DNA of 39,816 nucleotides from a bacterium (GCA_017645765.1 JAGCNV010000109.1:1-39816); one strand, 5' to 3'; numbered from the stretch's first letter, positions 1-8,432 are shown. Numbers and translations: made by a program. Notes: generated from the letters alone by a model not told the origin.

Positions 1-563
1 GATTGAGACCCCTAAGAAATAACACTGCTCTCAAACCTGATTTCAAGTTTTCCCGTCTGTTGGTCTGATTGAGACCCCTAAGAAATAACACTGCTCTCAA
101 ACGTTGCGCTTCCTGCCGCCGCCGCCATCTGTGATTGAGACCCCTAAGAAATAACACTGCTCTCAAACGGGCGTGGAAAGACCGGAACCGACAACGGTGA
201 TTGAGACCCCTAAGAAATAACACTGCTCTCAAACTATACGGCCTTAGCGAAAGCGCTGAAAGTGATTGAGACCCCTAAGAAATAACACTGCTCTCAAACA
301 GAATTATCGAGGAAACCCTCAATCAGATCGATTGAGACCCCTAAGAAATAACACTGCTCTCAAACGTCGAAGCTCGAGTTTCTGCAGAGATTTGAGATTG
401 AGACCCCTAAGAAATAACACTGCTCTCAAACTATCGTGCGATTGGGGATAAGTTTTGCGAAGATTGAGACCCCTAAGAAATAACACTGCTCTCAAACCCT
501 TCGGCGATAAAGACCTCACGAAAAAACGATTGAGACCCCTAAGAAATAACACTGCTCTCAAAC
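1..563 (-). CRISPR. Type II-A CRISPR array, 9 repeats and 8 spacers, truncated at the left edge
   Basis: Nine identical 36-bp repeats start at 1, 67, 133, 199, 264, 330, 396, 462 and 528. Spacers are 30 nt, except 235-263 which is 29 nt. On the minus strand each repeat begins GTTTGAGAGC and ends GGGGTCTCAATC, the usual type II-A orientation, so the array reads right to left, away from the leader at 564-635 and in the same direction as the cas genes. No repeat is degenerate and the first starts at base 1, so the array almost certainly continues to the left. The older, trailer end is not in view. No spacer visibly matches another part of the window. Short ORFs on both strands here are artefacts of the repeats. 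Confidence 0.98.
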
Positions 564-635
564 CTCAAATTCTGATCAAAATCAGAAAAAACGGCCTGCA
601 ACCGCTGAGGTAAGAGAGCAAAAGTCTCAATCATT
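564..635 (-). promoter_or_regulatory. CRISPR leader with type II-A leader-anchoring sequence
   Basis: This 72-nt segment lies between the csn2 stop and the first repeat. Its repeat-proximal end, 564-570, reads ATTTGAG on the minus strand. That is the leader-anchoring sequence known from streptococcal type II-A systems, where Cas1-Cas2 uses it to place new spacers at the leader end. Next to it, 570-587 is a perfect 7-bp inverted repeat (TTCTGAT and ATCAGAA, 4-nt loop). Near csn2, 614-632 carries two blocks matching the repeat ends (see findings). I see no convincing promoter in the leader. Confidence 0.85.
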
Positions 636-1304
636 TTAACAAATTTCACAAAGAGCAGAATCTATAATATACCGTTGCTCACTTGTCAGAAGCGGATGTT
701 CTCCACTTTCGATCATCAGCAGATTATAGCCATGTTGAAGCACTGTTTCAATAAATAATTCTATTTCTTTGTCGTTGACATAACTTCTTAAATTTACTGT
801 AAAAAACAGTTTTTTCCTATCAAATTCCGTAACAAGTTCGAAGTAATCGATGATTTTTTCGCATAGAGTGTCGTAATCGTTTTTAAATTCAAACCCTGAC
901 GCTTTGATTATTGAAGCCGCAGAGATTTTGCTGAAACTTATGTCGCATGAGAAGTTCGCCGAAATTTCAAACAAATATGCTTCAAGCTGGCTCAGAATTT
1001 CAGCTGTTTTTTGAAAATATTCTCCTGAAACCGCTACTTGTTCCAAGGCAGAAACTGCTTTATTTACCAACGTTTTCCGGTTTAGATCAAATGGGATAAA
1101 TTGGGTCAAAAGATCGGCATTTTTGGAAAAAGTCAGGATTTTATTTTCTTCTGACAAAACACTTTTGCCGTCAAAACCTTCGATTTGACTGCTGATGTCG
1201 GTAATTACTTCAAAAAACAGCTTTTGGTTTTCAATTATGAGCGAGTTCACTTTACCGATTTCAGTGTCAAAAACATGATTTATGTCAGGACAAACAAATT
1301 TCAT
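636..1304 (-). CDS. csn2: Csn2, type II-A adaptation protein
   Basis: A 222-residue protein in the canonical fourth position of a cas9-cas1-cas2-csn2 operon, directly before the leader and array. Csn2 of type II-A systems forms a tetrameric ring on double-stranded DNA ends and is needed, with Cas9, Cas1 and Cas2, for acquiring spacers. The length matches the short Csn2 subfamily of about 220 residues. The N-terminus (MKFVCPDINHVFD) and the segment near residues 190-205 (HGYNLLMIESGEHPLL) resemble Csn2 proteins. The call rests partly on position, because the family diverges widely. The ATG overlaps the cas2 stop (ATGA), which implies translational coupling. The stop lies 72 nt from the first repeat. 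Confidence 0.85.
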   Translation of the reverse strand: MKFVCPDINHVFDTEIGKVNSLIIENQKLFFEVITDISSQIEGFDGKSVLSEENKILTFSKNADLLTQFIPFDLNRKTLVNKAVSALEQVAVSGEYFQKTAEILSQLEAYLFEISANFSCDISFSKISAASIIKASGFEFKNDYDTLCEKIIDYFELVTEFDRKKLFFTVNLRSYVNDKEIELFIETVLQHGYNLLMIESGEHPLLTSEQRYIIDSALCEIC

Positions 1305-1621
1305 AGTATCACCACATGTTCATTGCTGCTGATAATGTCGCTGCTGTACTCACCGACAACATATTCCATCCTTGAAAACTGCTTTTCTGTTATTGAGAGA
1401 TATTGTACAAGTCCTTTTGGCGGCTTATGTTTGTTTATCAGGTTTTTGATTGAGCTTTCAACTGTCGGAGTTGTTATCAGTTTGCAATAGACAGATTCCT
1501 GCAGCATGATAAAGCCGTTTCTTATAAGAAACTTGTGAAAATGCCTGTAGTTTTTTCTATCTTCAGGTGTCAAAGTAGGCAGGTCAAAGAATATAAAAGC
1601 TCTCATAAATCTGTAACTCAT
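1301..1621 (-). CDS. cas2: Cas2, CRISPR adaptation protein
   Basis: A 106-residue protein of normal Cas2 length. It opens MSYRFMRAFIFFDLP, with the ferredoxin-fold first strand and conserved Asp of Cas2, followed by the family pattern RKNYRHFHKFLIRNGF. Cas2 dimers bridge two Cas1 dimers in the integrase that inserts spacers. The ATG at 1621 overlaps the cas1 stop in an ATGA. An internal Met at codon 6 is a less likely start because the coupled start is ideally placed. The 3' end overlaps the csn2 start by 4 nt. Confidence 0.95.
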   Translation of the reverse strand: MSYRFMRAFIFFDLPTLTPEDRKNYRHFHKFLIRNGFIMLQESVYCKLITTPTVESSIKNLINKHKPPKGLVQYLSITEKQFSRMEYVVGEYSSDIISSNEHVVIL

Positions 1622-2496
1622 AAATTGTAACTATAGAATTTTATTTTGGAAATGTCGTTTTGTTCAATGGCATCAAAAACGCTTTTTGTGTAGATTTTTA
1701 TAGCGTTCAGAAGCGTTTGTTGTGCCGAATCAATATAAACGGTTTTTTCGAGGATGTGCCAAAGTGAATGTTTTATCTCAGTTGTGAATTCCGTCATTTT
1801 TCCAAGGGAACATACGACTCTGTCTGCCGCGATTCTGAAAGGTTCCATGAGATCGCAACCCAAATTGAAGTGATTAAACATATTGTCGTGGCATATTCCA
1901 AGTTGAGTCAGGTATCCGTTTGCTGAGATTTCTCTGTTGAAAGCCGAAAGAATCAGGCTATATCCATAATTTAAAGCCGAATTTACCGGATCGTCACTGC
2001 CGCGGATAAAATCCATTCCGAAAATTGCGTTGAAATAAACTTTTGCCGCATGGCCTTCACGGTTTGAGACATCCATAGGTTCAACCTGTGTTATATATGA
2101 TGCAAGCATTGAGGCTTCGCTTTCTTTGCCTCTGACAAGAAGAAATTCTGCTTGTTTTCGTATCTTTTCTTTGACTATTTCGCGCCACACTTCAGCCTTG
2201 CTTTCAGTATTCCATGCAATTTGAGTCCTTATTTTTGATGAGCTGTCATGGCTGCCGTGGTGCGGAATTAGTTCAGCAGCCGGGTTCCTTTTGGAATCGC
2301 AGAAAATGAGTTTTATTTTTCTTTCGGTTAGGGCTTCAATCAGGCAGCCTGTTATTGCAACAGCCGGATTTTCGATAACAACGGTTGCTATTTCATCAAG
2401 GAATATCCGCTTTGTTTCGTCACTTCGGATGACGAGATAACCCATTTTGGAATCAAGTTTTGCCTGACTTGAAATTATTACGGTTCGCCAGCTCAT
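1618..2496 (-). CDS. cas1: Cas1, CRISPR integrase
   Basis: A 292-residue protein of normal length for type II Cas1. The metal-binding residues are visible: Glu in NREGHAAKVYF, His in LGICHDNMFNHFNLG, and the acidic pair in CDLMEPFR. The N-terminal beta domain (MSWRTVIISSQAKL) is typical of the type II branch. Cas1 with Cas2 cuts and joins protospacer DNA at the leader-repeat junction. The gene overlaps cas9 upstream and cas2 downstream by 4 nt each, so all four cas genes are probably read from one transcript with coupled translation. Confidence 0.97.
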   Translation of the reverse strand: MSWRTVIISSQAKLDSKMGYLVIRSDETKRIFLDEIATVVIENPAVAITGCLIEALTERKIKLIFCDSKRNPAAELIPHHGSHDSSSKIRTQIAWNTESKAEVWREIVKEKIRKQAEFLLVRGKESEASMLASYITQVEPMDVSNREGHAAKVYFNAIFGMDFIRGSDDPVNSALNYGYSLILSAFNREISANGYLTQLGICHDNMFNHFNLGCDLMEPFRIAADRVVCSLGKMTEFTTEIKHSLWHILEKTVYIDSAQQTLLNAIKIYTKSVFDAIEQNDISKIKFYSYNL

Positions 2497-5400
2497 AACA
2501 GGTCAAGAAGGTTTTCTGATTTCTTTTCCCAAAGCCCTGAAGCGGAAGAATCGATTATACGGACATCGGAATAGTTCTTTTTCCAATTTGATATATTTGA
2601 ACTTATCATTGTTCCGGCGGTTCTTCCGAGTCCTCCTATTGATGTCAGGTCACAACCTCGATCCATTCTGCAAAATACCTGATGAATGTTGAGAAGAGTT
2701 TTGACCTGTTCCTTGACATCGAGTGAGATAAATTTTTCTCTTCCTTTCTCTAAAGTTTCAGTCGGAGCATTTAAGCGTTTTGAATAGATGGAATTTTTAA
2801 GTTTTTTGATGTACAGGTCGTAAAGTTCGATATTTTTTTCTACGGAAATTTTGTCGTATTCTTCGCTGTAAATATAGTTGGAATTTTTTGCACATTTTTC
2901 GTCAAACATTTCAAGTTTTTTAAGGTAGAAATGCCAAAACTTGTCAGTAGAGAATTGCACTATTGGCTGAGCTATTAATTTGCTGCCTCCACTGGCACTT
3001 CCTGTGATGCAGATTTTAAAGCCGTCAAGTGACAAAACGGTATTTATTTTCCAAGGTCTCATGCCGAGCGGGAATGAAATTTCATCCACTTCTTTGCCGA
3101 GTATTTGTTTAAGCCTCGAAAGAGAGTATTGATGCGCGAAATCTTTATCTGCAAGGAAATGTTTTCCGTGAAGAAGCTCGACCGACATAATCATAATATC
3201 CTGCTTTTTTCCGATTTTATACTTTACTGGAATAAAGAACATGCTTCCGGCTTTGTTGTAACCACCGTATTTTTCTGTCGGAAGATCTTTCTTTCTCGGA
3301 ATAAGTCCTTCAGCCGCAGGAACAGGCATTTGATCAAATAATCCGCCTTTTTTGAAAAATGCGAATTTTGTAAAGTGAGCATTGTTCTTTACAGCCGTTT
3401 CTTTGACTTTAGCGAGCATTTTTAATCCGTCCCAGACAACCTTTCCGTCGCATATAAGAGGGTGAGTGAAGATAGTTTCTATTTTGATTGAGTAATCTGA
3501 GTTTATGTTAAAGAATTTTTTCGTAAATTTCATGTTGTAAACATTACCAGTTACGATATTCAGATAAGCATCGACGGCATGATGAAGATCATTGAAAAGC
3601 CTTGATTTCCAAATTTTGAATTTATTGCGGAATTCTGAAGCAAGGCTCGCTTTGCAACAAACGATTTCAGTTCCAGTAAACTTTTTCTCAAGAAGTGTCT
3701 TGATTGCTTTTACTGCTTGGGATGTTTCTACGAGCTGCCTGTTTATGAAGCCGAGCTTTTCATCTTCAGTAAATGGAGTCGATCTTGTCAGGCGTTTGAA
3801 TTTTTCTTCGCTTATAAGTTCTTTTTCTTTAAGAATTTCCCAAAATCCTAACATTTTATTTCTTATGTCTGAAGGTATAGGATATTCGTTTTTCTTTACA
3901 TTCTTGTTGATTGGTCCATAGACAAGGACTTTATTGTCTAAACTATCGTCTTTTACATAACTTTGCGGGTAAATATGATCTATGTCATAATTTACACCAA
4001 GAGCATCGATATCATCTATTGCATTCCATGTGTACATACATCTTCCAAGTTGCATGAAATAAAGGAATAGTTTTTCGCTTTGAAGTTCGTTATCGCTCTT
4101 TTTTTCAAGCTGTTGTCGCAGAATTTGAACATCCTCGTCGCTGCATTTTTTGTAAAGCTCAAGTATTTGTTCCCGCCTGCTGTTTGTCCGATTTCCTTTT
4201 TTATCTTTTTTGCCGCCGCGGGTCGTTTCAATGAATATTTTTGCCGGTTTCCCGAATGCTTTAGTGATATCTCTGATGATATCCAAAGCTCGGTAAATTG
4301 GCCTTTTTACGGCATTTGAGATATACATTTCATCGAGCTTCTCTTCCAATGTAGGTTCTTTTTCGGAATAATATTCGTTGCTTAATTTTTCTATTTCTTC
4401 TTTAAAAGTGAATTTGTCACTTTCAATAATTTCCATCAAGTTGTAGTTTGTGTTCCAAAGTGCGCCGAGTATCGTGCATTGTTCGCCGGTTTCCTTATTT
4501 ATTCCTTGTAATTCATCGAGAAATTCGCGGGAAAGTCTGCCGAAATCTTTGATTTTTATTCCGCAGATGTATTTCCTGTCTTTTTCATTAATGTTGGGAA
4601 ATTCTTTCTCAAGCCATACTGAAAGACGCGATTTATCTTCCGCATAAGTCGATCTTTTTATGATTTCTTCGACTTCTTTTTCTGTCAAAGTGTTTGAATC
4701 CATTAGCTTTTTGAAAGCGTGGTGCGGCGCGAGGTCTGATTTTATTGTTATATCGATACCTTCAAGCTCTGATTCGTTTCCTTTTTCCAGAAAATTATTG
4801 GTGACAAGGAAGTTTTCAATATTTTTTCGCGTTACTTTTTTCTTGGACATAAAAAGTTCGTTGAAAATCCTTTGCTTTAATTCAACACTTATCTTTTCTC
4901 CGTTGATCTTTAAATTATTGATTTCATTGAGAACTTCAAACTTGTGGTAGATGAGCGAGTCTTTCGGGAGAACATCAGCGCCCGGAATATATGAGCATTT
5001 GTTTGTTAGTTTTTGAATAAATGCTTCCTCGCTTGCTTCGAGATTGATTATTTTTTCAAAATTCCAGGGATATATTTTTTCTTTCTCCATGTTTTTATGT
5101 CGTTCGAGCCATGCTTTATTTGATCTTTCATTGAGAGGTCCGACAAAGTAGGGTATTTTAAAAAGGAAAATGTCTTCAATCTTTTCTTTGACACTGATGC
5201 CGTCTTCGTCTTTTTCGTTGAGGAAGGGAAGATATTTTGAAGCATTGCGGAGTATTTCTTTGAGCTCGTGAAAATAAAGCTGGTGAGGGATAACACAATT
5301 ATCACCGTCTTTCTGTTTCGGCATGAATTTGCGTATTTCGAGCCGTTTTTTCATATCTTCGAAGCGGATTTTGTCATCTGCGTCAGGTTCTATTTCCTTT

Positions 5401-6569
5401 ATGATTCCAAGGATGAATTTAGAAAATTCCTCTTTGTTTTTTCTCCATTTTCCGGCATGAGGTTCATCGGTGTGATGCGAATATGCAGCATAATTGTCTT
5501 TGTCAGTTCTGCGGAAAACCTCGTTGTATTTTTCAGGAACATAAGTTCTGACAACGTGTTTGAGGAAAGCCAGATCTTTTTTGTGAGTTTTATAAGTTTC
5601 GATTTTTGCTTTAGAAATAGTCTTTTCACCTGCAAGAATGTCTATTAACCGCGCCCAGTCGTAGATGGGGCGCATTGCGGCGATAAGATCGTAATCATCG
5701 CCGATTTCAGATGCTGTTTGTTCAAATTTTTCCTCATCCATGCCGAGAGAAACCGATTTGTTTTCAAGTTCGTCATAGTCATCGTTGCCGAAAAGATCTG
5801 AAAGTTTGCATGTTCCGCCGGCAAGGAGTTTCAAAATTCCTGCCTGACTGAAAGGAAAATCTTCTGAAACATCTTTCGAAGGTTTACCTCTATAAATGAG
5901 TTCACAAAGTTCTTTGTATTTTTGAGTTGCTCCAAAGCTTTTCTTTAATGTTTCAGCCAATTTGTCTCGATTGACGGCATCTTCGCTCCATGGTGTTTTG
6001 TAGTCGTTACATTTAAAATATAGGAAAAAATCATCATAAATTTTGTTGAAATCATTACCTATGTTGTCAACATTCAAATTTGGTGTTAGGAAATGACCTC
6101 TGTGTGCCACAAGCCAAGCACATGCGAGATAAACAAGCCTGACATCGTGAGGCTCTTTGCTTTTCATCAAGTCATCAATAAGGTGGTGGATAGTCGGATA
6201 AAGTTCATGATATTCCTTGTCGGTAAAACCGTTATCGTTGAAAAGTGTGTATTTTTCGTTTTTGTCTTCCGGCCAGAGAGTGCTTTCTTCAAGACGAATG
6301 AAAAAACGCGGGTCGATCTTTCCGATTTCTTTCGCAAAAAGTTCCTGCAGCAGATCTATTCTCTGCTGACGGCGGTCAAGCCTTCTTCTTGCCGTTCTGA
6401 ATGTGCGCCGGTCAGTGTTCAAAGAGGCTGCATCAAAAACAGTCGCACCCCAGACAGGTTCTCCGTGGAATTTGAGCAGATTGTAGTTTTCGTCTGTTGC
6501 CGCGTAGCCGACCGAATCAGTTCCGATGTCGAGAGAAAGAAAATAATTTTTGTTTTGAGTGTTTTTCAT
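2493..6569 (-). CDS. cas9: Cas9, type II-A RNA-guided DNA endonuclease
   Basis: A full-length 1358-residue effector, similar in size to other large type II-A Cas9 proteins. RuvC-I lies at the N-terminus (SLDIGTDSVG, catalytic Asp14). The arginine-rich bridge helix follows at about residues 55-75 (RTARRRLDRRQQRIDLL). RuvC-II has IFIETTRGG with Glu781, the HNH domain has YDIDHIYPQS with His865 and then LDNKVL, and RuvC-III has HHAVDAY with His997 and Asp1000. The remainder is the PAM-interacting C-terminus. All nuclease residues are present, so both strands should be cut. The ATG at 6569 follows a GAGG ribosome site. A tracrRNA promoter diverges from just upstream. The gene reads AT-richer than the housekeeping genes to the right. 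Confidence 0.97.
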   Translation of the reverse strand: MKNTQNKNYFLSLDIGTDSVGYAATDENYNLLKFHGEPVWGATVFDAASLNTDRRTFRTARRRLDRRQQRIDLLQELFAKEIGKIDPRFFIRLEESTLWPEDKNEKYTLFNDNGFTDKEYHELYPTIHHLIDDLMKSKEPHDVRLVYLACAWLVAHRGHFLTPNLNVDNIGNDFNKIYDDFFLYFKCNDYKTPWSEDAVNRDKLAETLKKSFGATQKYKELCELIYRGKPSKDVSEDFPFSQAGILKLLAGGTCKLSDLFGNDDYDELENKSVSLGMDEEKFEQTASEIGDDYDLIAAMRPIYDWARLIDILAGEKTISKAKIETYKTHKKDLAFLKHVVRTYVPEKYNEVFRRTDKDNYAAYSHHTDEPHAGKWRKNKEEFSKFILGIIKEIEPDADDKIRFEDMKKRLEIRKFMPKQKDGDNCVIPHQLYFHELKEILRNASKYLPFLNEKDEDGISVKEKIEDIFLFKIPYFVGPLNERSNKAWLERHKNMEKEKIYPWNFEKIINLEASEEAFIQKLTNKCSYIPGADVLPKDSLIYHKFEVLNEINNLKINGEKISVELKQRIFNELFMSKKKVTRKNIENFLVTNNFLEKGNESELEGIDITIKSDLAPHHAFKKLMDSNTLTEKEVEEIIKRSTYAEDKSRLSVWLEKEFPNINEKDRKYICGIKIKDFGRLSREFLDELQGINKETGEQCTILGALWNTNYNLMEIIESDKFTFKEEIEKLSNEYYSEKEPTLEEKLDEMYISNAVKRPIYRALDIIRDITKAFGKPAKIFIETTRGGKKDKKGNRTNSRREQILELYKKCSDEDVQILRQQLEKKSDNELQSEKLFLYFMQLGRCMYTWNAIDDIDALGVNYDIDHIYPQSYVKDDSLDNKVLVYGPINKNVKKNEYPIPSDIRNKMLGFWEILKEKELISEEKFKRLTRSTPFTEDEKLGFINRQLVETSQAVKAIKTLLEKKFTGTEIVCCKASLASEFRNKFKIWKSRLFNDLHHAVDAYLNIVTGNVYNMKFTKKFFNINSDYSIKIETIFTHPLICDGKVVWDGLKMLAKVKETAVKNNAHFTKFAFFKKGGLFDQMPVPAAEGLIPRKKDLPTEKYGGYNKAGSMFFIPVKYKIGKKQDIMIMSVELLHGKHFLADKDFAHQYSLSRLKQILGKEVDEISFPLGMRPWKINTVLSLDGFKICITGSASGGSKLIAQPIVQFSTDKFWHFYLKKLEMFDEKCAKNSNYIYSEEYDKISVEKNIELYDLYIKKLKNSIYSKRLNAPTETLEKGREKFISLDVKEQVKTLLNIHQVFCRMDRGCDLTSIGGLGRTAGTMISSNISNWKKNYSDVRIIDSSASGLWEKKSENLLDLL

Positions 6570-6570
6570 C

Positions 6571-6599
6571 TTGATTTTTCCTCATTTGTTAAATATATA
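6571..6599 (+). promoter_or_regulatory. Promoter of the tracrRNA
   Basis: TTGATT at 6571-6576 and TATATA at 6594-6599 are separated by 17 nt, a good sigma-70-type match. It points rightward and would start transcription near 6606, just before the anti-repeat. It sits within the untranslated leader of cas9, so the two divergent transcripts share this DNA. Confidence 0.7.
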
Positions 6600-6605
6600 G
6601 CCATC

Positions 6606-6731
6606 GTAATTTTGTAGACCCCTATGGAATTACACTGCGAGTTCAAATAAAAGTTTGACTCACATCGTTGGCTTAACCAACTGCACAGGGTGTGCATTCG
6701 GGACTTCTTGTAAGTCCCGTTTTTTTTATTG
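6606..6731 (+). ncRNA. tracrRNA
   Basis: Positions 6614-6648 are an anti-repeat. They share the core TAGACCCCTA and ACACTGC with the plus-strand repeat, so the RNA pairs with the minus-strand crRNA repeat, leaving mismatches in the middle as in known bulged duplexes. The tail then folds into three hairpins: GTTGG/CCAAC (6667-6681), TGCACA/TGTGCA (6682-6696) and GGGACTT/AAGTCCC (6700-6718), the last followed by a run of T. This is the layout expected of a Cas9 tracrRNA: anti-repeat, nexus-like region, hairpins, terminator. It is upstream of cas9 and divergent from it, as in Streptococcus pyogenes. The 5' end is inferred from the promoter. Confidence 0.92.
6700..6728 (+). terminator. Rho-independent terminator of the tracrRNA
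   Basis: A perfect 7-bp stem (GGGACTT at 6700-6706, AAGTCCC at 6712-6718) with a 5-nt loop is followed by G and eight T residues. It ends the tracrRNA and also forms its last hairpin. Confidence 0.92.
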
Positions 6732-7133
6732 TCTGATATTTGTTTTTTCACTTTTGCAATCCTTCTTCGTTTGAAAACACAGATAATAAGACAGATGTTC
6801 TGCAAATAATCAACAATTTTTCCGAAATTTTTGAAAAAATTTTTATACAACTGTTTCTTTTGAAAAAACTGCGGAAAAAAGCACGAATTTCCTGAACTCA
6901 GGCACTATATGCCGGAGTAGGTGAGTAAAATAAATCCTTTTTGTGGTCGAAATTTTTAACCTCGATAAATCCTGAAAAATGAATGAGCTTCGACTCCTTC
7001 GACAAGCTCAGGAACCGAGGCTCAGGAAGCGGAAGAGGAGACGTGTCAGGTCACGTCTAAAATTTCTTCACAAACAAAACCAAGTGACTATACTCGCCGC
7101 GTTGTCTTTTACGGTTTTTTTATAAATTTATTT
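6732..7133. other. Intergenic region with small palindromes, no gene seen
   Basis: About 400 nt without a credible coding region. A minus-strand ORF crosses it but also runs through the tracrRNA and has no family features. The region holds GGCA-CTATA-TGCC at 6901-6913, TGAGCTT/AAGCTCA at 6984-7010 and AGACGTG/CACGTCT at 7039-7058. The last two look like members of dispersed intergenic repeats. The promoter for the next gene should lie near 7090-7130 but no clear pair of boxes stands out. Confidence 0.6.
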
Positions 7134-7145
7134 AAGGAGTTCACT

Positions 7146-8360
7146 ATGACTACAAAACTGGAAAACGCTCTTAACAATTACGTCAACGACCTCAAGGCTA
7201 AAGGAACGGCTAAAGGCGATGAAATGGTCATCACGAAGATCCTTCCGCCCGAAGGCGCAAACGGTCCGCGTTACGTCGTCGAAGGCTACAAACAGACATT
7301 TATTAAAATGAATTCAAACAGTTATCTCGGTCTTTCGATGAGAGACGAAGTCATCAAGGCTGAGGAAGAGGGAACAAAGGCTTTCGGTGTCGGCCCCGGC
7401 GCAGTCCGTTTCATTTCGGGAACGCACAAGGCTCACGTTGACCTTGAAAAAAGACTTGCGAAGTTCCACGGCAGAGAATCGGCAATGATCTTCTCGAGCG
7501 CTTACGTAACTTCGATGGGCGTTCTTTTCCCGCTTATCACCAACGAAACAGTCATCATCAGCGACGAACTCAACCACAACTGCATCATCAACGCGATGAA
7601 ACTTGCCCGTCCGGCACTCAAACTCATCTACAAGCACAACAATATGGAAGATCTTGAAGCAAAACTTCAGGAAGCTGTCGGCAAAGGCAAGAGATGCATC
7701 ATCGTTACAGACGGCGTTTTCTCGATGAGAGGCGACTTCTGCCCGTTCGACAAATTCACCGCTATCTGCAAAAAATACGACGACAAGTTCGAAGAAGGCG
7801 TAACGACCGCTGCTGACGATTCCCACGGTGTAGGCGCTTACGGCAAGACCGGAAGAGGAACAGAAGAAGTCACAGGCGCGAAAGTCGACATCCTTATCGG
7901 CACGCTCGGCAAGGCTTACGGCGTAAACGGCGGTTATGTCGTCGCTTCGAAATCGGTTACCGAATTCCTTAGACAGTCGGCTCCGATGTACATCTACTCG
8001 AACCCGATCACGGTCGGCGAAGCTTATGCGGTTCTCAAAGTTCTCGACATCCTCGAGAGCGAAGAAGGCGTAAAACGTCTTGCTCACCTTGCATCCATCA
8101 CCGCAAGATTCGAGAAAGGACTCATTGACAACGGCTTCGAGACGATCCCAGGACCGCACCCGGTAACTCCGCTCATGGTCAGAGACACCAAAAAGACCGC
8201 TGACATCGTTGAATGGCTCACGAAGAACGGCGTTCTTGCTACGGGACTCAACTATCCGGTAGTTCCGAAGGGCGACGAAGAGATCCGTTTCCAGATCAAC
8301 GCAGACCACACCGAAGCTGATATCGACTACGTCATCAACGTTCTGAAATCGTTCAAATAA
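7146..8360 (+). CDS. kbl: Pyridoxal-phosphate alpha-oxoamine synthase, probably glycine C-acetyltransferase
   Basis: A 404-residue fold-type I PLP enzyme that condenses an amino acid with an acyl-CoA. Seen: the family opening MNSNSYLGLS, the PLP-contacting Asp and His in ADDSHGVGAYG, the Schiff-base lysine (Lys256) in GTLGKAYGVNGG, and GPHPVTPLMVRDT near the C-terminus. The last motif fits 2-amino-3-ketobutyrate CoA ligase better than BioF, and no biotin or sphingolipid genes are nearby. No threonine dehydrogenase gene is adjacent either, so 8-amino-7-oxononanoate synthase or serine palmitoyltransferase cannot be excluded. An AAGGAG ribosome site at 7134-7139 sets the start. The GC-rich third positions, like those of the M18 gene, suggest high expression. 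Confidence 0.8.
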   Translation: MTTKLENALNNYVNDLKAKGTAKGDEMVITKILPPEGANGPRYVVEGYKQTFIKMNSNSYLGLSMRDEVIKAEEEGTKAFGVGPGAVRFISGTHKAHVDLEKRLAKFHGRESAMIFSSAYVTSMGVLFPLITNETVIISDELNHNCIINAMKLARPALKLIYKHNNMEDLEAKLQEAVGKGKRCIIVTDGVFSMRGDFCPFDKFTAICKKYDDKFEEGVTTAADDSHGVGAYGKTGRGTEEVTGAKVDILIGTLGKAYGVNGGYVVASKSVTEFLRQSAPMYIYSNPITVGEAYAVLKVLDILESEEGVKRLAHLASITARFEKGLIDNGFETIPGPHPVTPLMVRDTKKTADIVEWLTKNGVLATGLNYPVVPKGDEEIRFQINADHTEADIDYVINVLKSFK

Positions 8361-8432
8361 TTCATTCCCTTTCTTGCATTTTCTTCTTTAAACATTAAAA
8401 TCCTTACGTTTTTTGTTTTAATGAGGTGAAAA

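Noticed and set aside
266-561. Short ORFs on both strands inside the CRISPR array
   Set aside because: The peptides simply repeat the translated CRISPR repeat (RPLRNNTALK, RAVLFLRGLN). No start signals or family features.
6566-6850. 94-codon minus-strand ORF upstream of cas9
   Set aside because: It runs through the whole tracrRNA and its terminator and overlaps the cas9 start. Composition is not protein-like.
7314-8309. 331-codon ORF opposite the Kbl-like gene
   Set aside because: It is the antisense shadow of a strongly conserved gene and shows no motifs of its own. Long antisense ORFs are expected where codon bias is strong.
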